Made by a program: the position numbers and the translations under genes
From: UBA5078 sp033721235
Lineage (GTDB): Bacteria > Pseudomonadota > Gammaproteobacteria > Pseudomonadales > Pseudohongiellaceae
Length of the DNA stretch: 64,000 nucleotides
NCBI GenBank assembly: GCA_033721235.1
Contig: JAWWAY010000007.1
Span: forward strand, 62,001-126,000
Reading direction: 5' to 3'
Notes under the pieces: generated by a model
What the model was told of the DNA's origin: nothing
Database searches by the model: none
What the model saw: the letters and a program-made list of their open reading frames with translations, nothing else
Shown: one piece after another, positions 59,024 through 64,000 of the stretch
Position numbering within the stretch: position 1 is the stretch's first letter
How the letters are laid out: each line of letters starts with the position of its first letter

Positions 59024-59812
59024 CTAGAACAATCCACTTGGCTCAGCTTCTATATCCCAACTAAAGATCAATACCTCTTTCGCATCCGATCCCTTGCCGC
59101 CACCGCAAGTGTACTTAATGTCTGTTGTCTCGATATGGAATCCAGCAAATGCTCGTCTGATGTCTGGGTGATCATTTAAGCTGATAATTGCCTTGCCTTT
59201 CATTGTTCGCATTATCTGGGCCATCAGCTCATACTGATCAAAGCCAAAATCTACCCCGTAACCCTCGGTTTCCCAATATGGTGGGTCTAGATAGAAAAAT
59301 GTGTGGTCACGGTCATAGCGCTCAATACACTTATCCCAAGGCAAGTTCTCAATGTAAGTGTTGGCCAATCGCAAATGCGCAGAGGATAGACTTTCCTCTA
59401 TCCTAAGCAAGTTCAAGCCCGGAGGCTGAGTAGTAGCAGTGCCATAGGTTTGTCCAGACACTAGCCCACCGAACGCGCTTTGCTGCAGGTAATAGAATCG
59501 CGCTGCGCGCTGAATGTCCGTCAACGTCTCAACACGAGTCATCTTCAGCCATTCGAACACCTGCCGAGAGCTGAGCGCCCACTTGAACTGCCGTACAAAC
59601 TCCTCAAGGTGATTCTGCACGACCCTATATAAGTTGGTAAGGTCGCCGTTTATATCGTTGAGAACTTCGACTTTCGCTGGTTCTCGAAGGAAATAGAGAG
59701 CAGCGCCACCCGCGAACGGTTCGCAGTAGCATTGGTGTTGCGGAAAGAATGGAAATATACGGTCAGCAAGACGGCGCTTACCGCCTATCCATGGAATTAT
59801 TGGGTTTGTCAT
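59024..59812 (-). CDS. Prophage D12-class DNA adenine methylase (Dam-like)
   Basis: 262 residues. N6-adenine methyltransferase of class D12 (alpha type): motif I-like PWIGGKRRLADRIF at residues 7-20, EPFAGGAALYF (SAM-binding) at about 31-41, and catalytic DPPYWE near 175. The D12 class usually methylates GATC or related sites, but the target cannot be read off. It ends the minus-strand phage-like run; phages carry such enzymes to evade host restriction or control packaging and replication. Separated by 148 bases from the upstream phage gene. Confidence 0.93.
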   Translation of the reverse strand: MTNPIIPWIGGKRRLADRIFPFFPQHQCYCEPFAGGAALYFLREPAKVEVLNDINGDLTNLYRVVQNHLEEFVRQFKWALSSRQVFEWLKMTRVETLTDIQRAARFYYLQQSAFGGLVSGQTYGTATTQPPGLNLLRIEESLSSAHLRLANTYIENLPWDKCIERYDRDHTFFYLDPPYWETEGYGVDFGFDQYELMAQIMRTMKGKAIISLNDHPDIRRAFAGFHIETTDIKYTCGGGKGSDAKEVLIFSWDIEAEPSGLF

Positions 59813-59960
59813 GACTTAGCCTTTATCAGTACAACGATTATCTGTTAGGCTTCGCGACGCTGTGTACACGGCGGCGAGCCCTAGCTCGGTCACGGCTTAA
59901 TCGTGGCTGAGGTCTTGAGAGAGTTGCCGCTCTCTCAAGTCGCTCGTTCTTCTCTGGCCT
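59813..59960. other. Non-coding gap with hairpins between phage genes
   Basis: 148 bases with an exact 10-bp stem CTTGAGAGAG / CTCTCTCAAG (59914-59923, 59930-59939, loop TTGCCG), a CGAGC/GCTCG hairpin (59875-59888), and a TGGCC/GGCCA stem over the stop of the next gene (59955-59969). No T run in the gene direction. May be a processing or partial termination region that separates the methylase gene from the tail genes. Confidence 0.5.
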
Positions 59961-60560
59961 TTATGGCCAGCCCTGCTCTATATCAATACTCTCTAGTGCA
60001 ACTACGGTAGCCGCCGCAGCAATGCTCTCTAGCAAAGCAAACTCGTTATCCATAACTGCTTGGATGTAGTCATCAACTGCATCGACAATGGCAATGAACT
60101 GGCTGTCAGTCACTTCTAATCGATCACCAGCTTCAGTAACGATCTTTCGCGTCGGCTTAGTAGACATACGAGCGCCCACCAGCAGGCTCCGTGCCTCTGC
60201 AGTTGTGGCTATGAGTACGCCCCCCACGTCAACTCCTGCGTCACGTGCTGTGCTTGCTTTAGTACGCACTTGAGCGATCATCTCTTCTTTAATGTCACTT
60301 AGCGAATGGGCTTGCTGTATCCAGCTCACGCGCCATACACCATCCACTTTCTGTGGTTCAGAATGGGAAAGCTGCACAAACGTTTCGTTTACGTCCGGCT
60401 TTTCATCAACCTCGACTTCGTAAATACCAAAGGCGTTCAAGTCAGATGAAGCAGGGTTCGCTTTGAAGAGCGTGCGCGGAAAATCAGCCCGTAGCTGCTT
60501 CTTGGTTGGAGAGTATGGATAAACTACTTCACCGGTATCGGTAACTCTTAAACTTGGCAT
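59961..60560 (-). CDS. Prophage protein with DUF4376-like C-terminal domain
   Basis: 199 residues. The N-terminus (YPYSPTKKQLRADFPRTLFKAN) resembles small tail-fibre-associated proteins; residues about 95-190 fit the DUF4376 pattern (RDAGVDVGGVLIATTAEARSLLVGAR ... RLEVTDSQFIAIVDAVDDYIQAVMDNEFALLE). Such proteins are found at the end of tail modules and may be fibre-assembly or tail-associated factors; the biochemical role is not known. It follows the 60573 gene by 12 bases in the same run. Confidence 0.75.
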   Translation of the reverse strand: MPSLRVTDTGEVVYPYSPTKKQLRADFPRTLFKANPASSDLNAFGIYEVEVDEKPDVNETFVQLSHSEPQKVDGVWRVSWIQQAHSLSDIKEEMIAQVRTKASTARDAGVDVGGVLIATTAEARSLLVGARMSTKPTRKIVTEAGDRLEVTDSQFIAIVDAVDDYIQAVMDNEFALLESIAAAATVVALESIDIEQGWP

Positions 60561-60572
60561 GATGCACCTCTT

Positions 60573-61220
60573 CTATATTGGACTTATTGCTAGCAAGACT
60601 GCGTCTTTTCTTGAAGCTGCAGACGGTTCAAATGTGCGAGTACCGCTAGCGCCAGCATCTAGCCCCTCTTCGTAAAATATCTGCAGGTTTGGCCTATTGC
60701 CGTCGACCTCCGAAAGTAATAGCTCCATACCTTCTGTTGAAGCAAAGTCTCCGAAGCGTGTGGCCACAGGTGCCAGTAACAGACTTCCAGCACTGGCGAC
60801 AACAATAGACTCAGCAACAACGTCATTCGAATCATTGTCTGTAAATACAACGCTTCCAGCTGTATCCCACACTCCGCCCTTGATAAGTATCATGAACCCA
60901 ACAAGGTCTGAGCTGCCGCTGGCAGTGAATGAGTATGATCCCGGCTCTGATGCGCTTGCGACGCGAGTTTGTACACACAGGCCCGGATAATTAGAGGTAT
61001 TAATCGCTCGTAGCGAAAATGACGCATGTGTGCCCCAATCCCTATCATCGCCACAGCACATCACCGCAACCAGCAAATCTCCCAACTCGACTCCCGATGG
61101 TACTGATAGGCTTAACGATGAGCTTCCTGCAACGACTGCCTGTGAGCTGTTGCTGATTTCAATAGAACTGACAGATGCCCCGAATTTAGCGGCCATAATG
61201 TTTCTGCGAGCACTAAGCAT
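60573..61220 (-). CDS. Prophage tail-region protein, unknown function
   Basis: 215 residues, or 207 from the Met at residue 9 (61196). Ser/Val/Gly-rich, predicted all-beta (SLSLSVPSGVELGDLLVAVMCCGDDRDW, GSYSFTASGSSDLVGFMILIKGG, SAGSLLLAPVATRF), a pattern common in tail-fibre or virion decoration proteins. No catalytic motif was seen. Its start overlaps the upstream gene by 8 bases, so it belongs to the same operon. Family not recognised. Confidence 0.65.
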   Translation of the reverse strand: MLSARRNIMAAKFGASVSSIEISNSSQAVVAGSSSLSLSVPSGVELGDLLVAVMCCGDDRDWGTHASFSLRAINTSNYPGLCVQTRVASASEPGSYSFTASGSSDLVGFMILIKGGVWDTAGSVVFTDNDSNDVVAESIVVASAGSLLLAPVATRFGDFASTEGMELLLSEVDGNRPNLQIFYEEGLDAGASGTRTFEPSAASRKDAVLLAISPI

Positions 61221-61896
61221 AGTTGAGTCCCACTACATCAAGAGTGAAAGACGCACCGCCATCAATAGTCTCTAGAACCAATTTATCTAGGCCAGCTACA
61301 GTGAGATCTGGCAATCCTGCTTCTGGTATTTTGACGGTTGCAGGCCACGTGATGCTTTGACTTCCACCATTAGTAAGCCAGATAACTATGCCTCCACACT
61401 TAGAGGCCGCTGTGGGATTGGAAAGACTGAAAGTAGTAGCAGCTGTATCCACAGTGGCAGTCACAATGTTGCCGAGACTCAAATCAATATCTATAGCACC
61501 TCCACCCAAGCTACCCATGGCGTTGACAGACTCAGCAGTGCGTCCTAGTGTCTTGCTTGTGAGGGTTTGCTGGTCGTTAGTACCAACAACGTCTCCAGCG
61601 GGTAGATTCAATTCCTGAATTGCGCTAGCCAAGTCACTTGGGGTCAGTAACTCGTCGTTTGCAATTGCGTCAGCGATAAAACTAGCCATCGCAGCAAGTG
61701 TTGGGGATTCCGCAGTTGCTGCTAGTGCCTCCAGTGTTGGTTGGAGATCTGCAAGACTCTCAGCTTGAGCCACATAGGTAGCTAGCGTGGTAAAATTGTC
61801 GCTAAGCGTTAAAAGTTTCTCCACATAGCCTTGTCCTGCGTCATACGGGTCATCTTCTTTATCAAAAGCAATTGGATCAAAAGTAGGTACGGGCAT
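61213..61896 (-). CDS. Prophage tail-fibre-like protein
   Basis: 227 residues. N-terminal Asp/Pro-rich start, a helical Ala/Leu/Glu-rich section (about 20-95) and a beta-rich C-terminus. The motif GTNDQQTLTSKTL (about 104-116) is a common repeat-type element of phage tail fibres, and GGIVIWLTNGGSQSITWPATVKIPEAG resembles a fibre head region. Likely structural. It lies between two other tail-region genes, with one base to the upstream gene and an 8-base overlap downstream. Confidence 0.7.
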   Translation of the reverse strand: MPVPTFDPIAFDKEDDPYDAGQGYVEKLLTLSDNFTTLATYVAQAESLADLQPTLEALAATAESPTLAAMASFIADAIANDELLTPSDLASAIQELNLPAGDVVGTNDQQTLTSKTLGRTAESVNAMGSLGGGAIDIDLSLGNIVTATVDTAATTFSLSNPTAASKCGGIVIWLTNGGSQSITWPATVKIPEAGLPDLTVAGLDKLVLETIDGGASFTLDVVGLNYA

Positions 61897-61897
61897 T

Positions 61898-62755
61898 TCA
61901 CGCCTCCTGCAATGCGAATTCTAAAGTGTGTTTAGTGGCGTTGCTGTTTCTTAGTCCCGAAGTACTTGTCACGTAGCACACCATGCTGTGATCGCGTTCA
62001 AGTTTTCCGCCACGCTCTGGAAATAGACTAACGAATATCTCGTCGAAGTCCGCTGTATTACGAATAAAGTCAGCCCATGCGGAGCGCTCGGCATCAAGTA
62101 TGCGAGGTAGTGTTAAGCGTATTGAACGCCTCTTGATGCCTACGTCACGCTTAGGAGAGCCTCCCTCAGAGAATTCAAGCTTGGAAGTGCTGCTGTAGCT
62201 CAGTTCGTAGCCGTAGCGGAAGTTTCGAACAGGTGAGACCGCTTGCCCAAATAATATGCGGTTAATATCAATGTAGCCTGCCGGGTTGCCATCACTGATA
62301 ATAACGATCTCACCAGACTGGGCCACGATAGAGCCAAACCATAACACTGAATAGGGTCTGTCCCACTCGTCAAACACCGAAGCGCTTAACGTGTCTATTC
62401 CCCAGTTCAATTCACCAGCGGTCTTTGGTACAAGTGCTTCTGCAACGTCGGACTCGAAAAGTGTGCCAGTCTTGTTTGGCCCAGACCAAAGCCTCAGCTG
62501 GTAAGTATCTCCAACACGCAGGTTGTGACCATCAAGTACCAGGGCCGAAATACGCTTCCGTTCCGGTAACTCAAAAGCGATTGTCAATCCGTTTTCGTCA
62601 ACAGCAGTGGATCGAAAGCTCTCTGTGCGATTACTGTTCTGCACGTTCTCCACAGGCATCGTGCTGACTAGCGACGGTACCGGGGTGGCGCTCAGCGTGG
62701 CTGATCTAGCTAGGTTTTCCACAATCACTCGAATTTGACTATTTGCTATCGCCAC
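61898..62755 (-). CDS. Prophage tail-region protein, unknown function
   Basis: 285 residues, predicted mostly beta. Residues about 55-105 look like a discoidin-like carbohydrate-binding fold (TIAFELPERKRISALVLDGHNLRVGDTYQLRLW); the C-terminal third carries SIRLTLPRILDAERSAWADFI and FVSLFPERGG. Overlaps the upstream gene by 10 bases. Placement after the probable hub protein suggests a tail-tip component; no firm family. Confidence 0.65.
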   Translation of the reverse strand: MAIANSQIRVIVENLARSATLSATPVPSLVSTMPVENVQNSNRTESFRSTAVDENGLTIAFELPERKRISALVLDGHNLRVGDTYQLRLWSGPNKTGTLFESDVAEALVPKTAGELNWGIDTLSASVFDEWDRPYSVLWFGSIVAQSGEIVIISDGNPAGYIDINRILFGQAVSPVRNFRYGYELSYSSTSKLEFSEGGSPKRDVGIKRRSIRLTLPRILDAERSAWADFIRNTADFDEIFVSLFPERGGKLERDHSMVCYVTSTSGLRNSNATKHTLEFALQEA

Positions 62756-64000
62756 AACTTCAACCTCGCCTTACCAGAAGTAAATACACTGTCAGAGTCA
62801 TACACTACACAATTCTGGCCGCTCGAAAATCCGTATCGGGGGTGTACTAAGCTAATAGTGTTGCCAAGCCTGTGTTGATATAGCGCTGCATATACTTGCA
62901 GCTCAAAGAAATAGCGCTCGACGCTGTGCAACGCCATCTCTGCAGACAGCCGCTCCGCCGCACCCGACTGAGTCGTCAGTGTAGTCGCGATCAGCTCTGG
63001 CTCAGTTGCTAATGGGTGAATAGCAGCGATATCGTTTTCATCTTCAACAATAGAGTATTCTCTAGCCAGTTCAGCGCGCTCAGTAGCGGTCAACGTCGTG
63101 TCTAACGATTCTTGTACGGTGTAATTCCTTCGATACCCTAACCTTGCTTTACTCCAAGGCAATTCGGTCGTTGTGGCCACCAAGGAGTCTAGACGGATGT
63201 CGTCGACACCAATCGTCACATCTGCAACTTCTAACGGCTCTCCCAATCGAACTACGGTTATTGCCCCGGATTCGTTACGGCTTAGCTTTGCGCCTATGGA
63301 CTTCAACACTTCATCAATAACTTGGCGGGCTGTTTTTCGCGCTGAAACGTAGAGGTTGTGTTCCCATGCGATCTCTACGTCTAAAGCATCAAAGGCGGCA
63401 TCATCATAAAATTCAGCCGGTAGATTCGTGCGAGTGCTAATTATGTGATCAATGATCTCACCGGCCTTGACTAAAGTGGTGCCGGTAACTTTCGCTCCAA
63501 CGGCGTCAATTGTGATATTACCCACTGGAGCGCCAGTAAGTGTCACGGTACCTGCCGCTAAATCTACCGTGTGAGAAACTGGGCCTTTTCCATTGTCTTT
63601 CACCAAACTGACCGACGTGGCTTCAATGTCTGAGAATTGGTAAACGTGAGTAGCTCCATCAAGCAGTACTGGAGAGATATTGAAACAATCGCCGTAGATG
63701 ATCGGGACATAGTCGCCAGCATTGGGGCCAGATGCCAACGTCTGTGATTGAATAGGTTGTTCGAGGTAGTCTTCAGGCTCGCGAAACTTCAGCACCAAAG
63801 AGTTCTTGCCACGACCAAATCGCTGCTTAACCACCCCGATAAAGACAAGACGAAAGTCAGAGTACTCCCAGTCTGGTGAGCCATATAAAAAAGCTATTTT
63901 ACGGCCATCAAATTTGTATTGAGTTAACCAGTGATCGCGCACCCCACCAGTATTATCGACAATTAGTTCACCTCGACTTGCGCGCCCATTACTCAGCGAA
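62746..64000 (-). CDS. Prophage tail-tip or baseplate-hub-like protein (5' end outside window)
   Basis: The frame stays open through the right edge, so the GTG at 63942 is not the true start; at least 418 residues of the C-terminal part are here. All-beta N-terminal part (DYVPIIYGDCFNISPVLLDGATHVYQFSD), a central helical segment (TARQVIDEVLKSIGAKLSRNESGAITVVRLG) and a C-terminal part with NTISLVHPRYGFSSGQNCVVYDSD. The split of a hub-like fold with a metal-free sheet is suggestive of tail tip proteins, but the family is not certain. Confidence 0.65.
   Translation of the reverse strand, partial: SLSNGRASRGELIVDNTGGVRDHWLTQYKFDGRKIAFLYGSPDWEYSDFRLVFIGVVKQRFGRGKNSLVLKFREPEDYLEQPIQSQTLASGPNAGDYVPIIYGDCFNISPVLLDGATHVYQFSDIEATSVSLVKDNGKGPVSHTVDLAAGTVTLTGAPVGNITIDAVGAKVTGTTLVKAGEIIDHIISTRTNLPAEFYDDAAFDALDVEIAWEHNLYVSARKTARQVIDEVLKSIGAKLSRNESGAITVVRLGEPLEVADVTIGVDDIRLDSLVATTTELPWSKARLGYRRNYTVQESLDTTLTATERAELAREYSIVEDENDIAAIHPLATEPELIATTLTTQSGAAERLSAEMALHSVERYFFELQVYAALYQHRLGNTISLVHPRYGFSSGQNCVVYDSDSVFTSGKARLKLWR

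Noticed and set aside
58961..59179. Plus-strand 72-residue frame at the phage edge
   Set aside because: Mostly antisense to the methylase gene, with no ribosome-binding site or recognisable protein.

Overview
The window reads as chromosomal DNA of a free-living, probably marine gammaproteobacterium in the Pseudomonadales/Cellvibrionales neighbourhood. This rests on gene order: lpoA-rsmI-rnpB-mraZ upstream of a complete dcw cluster (the order I know from Pseudomonas), ydbH-ynbE-ydbL, argJ next to a MutT-ThiE fusion, pilBCD-coaE-yacG, and nadC/ampD-ampE/aceE-aceF. Species cannot be fixed by reading alone. No tRNA, rRNA, CRISPR array or insertion sequence was seen.

Layout. 1-5.4 kb: 3' part of lpoA (minus), rsmI (plus), and the minus-strand operon ydbH-ynbE-ydbL, an outer-membrane lipid-transport module. 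5.4-6.2 kb: RNase P RNA, then the mra promoter with 10-bp-periodic MraZ boxes. 6.2-24.4 kb: mraZ-rsmH-ftsL-ftsI-murE-murF-mraY-murD-ftsW-murG-murC-ddl-ftsQ-ftsA-ftsZ-lpxC, mostly with overlapping or closely spaced genes; it makes lipid II and builds the divisome. 24.5-30.5 kb: LytM-type peptidase, secA, argJ, Nudix-ThiE fusion. 30.7-32.8 kb: an unrecognised secreted propeller-like protein. 32.8-39.9 kb: yacG-coaE-pilD-pilC-pilB on minus, divergent from two tandem type IV pilins and tfpZ on plus.

40-48.9 kb: small cytochrome c, secreted HNH nuclease, nadC, retropepsin-like protease, ampD-ampE, aceE-aceF. 49-56.1 kb: two FecCD/BtuCD-type transporter genes, a membrane alpha/beta-hydrolase, a PanE-like reductase, yajQ, ampG and fxsA. 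56.2-58.4 kb: groES-groEL behind a sigma-32-type promoter. 58.4-58.9 kb: two copies of a structured ~185-bp intergenic repeat. 59-64 kb: the minus-strand end of a prophage-like tail module (tail proteins, DUF4376-like protein, D12 DNA adenine methylase) that runs off the window.

Functional threads: murein synthesis (dcw, LpoA) and murein recycling (AmpD, AmpE, AmpG) share the window; the pilus set supplies peptidase, platform, ATPase, pilins and accessory protein. Most of the window is ordinary core genome. The parts most worth a second look are the 58.5-58.9 kb repeat pair at the prophage flank, the pilB-pilA regulatory region with a perfect palindrome, the orphan secreted protein at 30.7 kb, the membrane hydrolase at 50.8 kb and the secreted nuclease at 40.5 kb. 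I found no clear undescribed multi-gene system.
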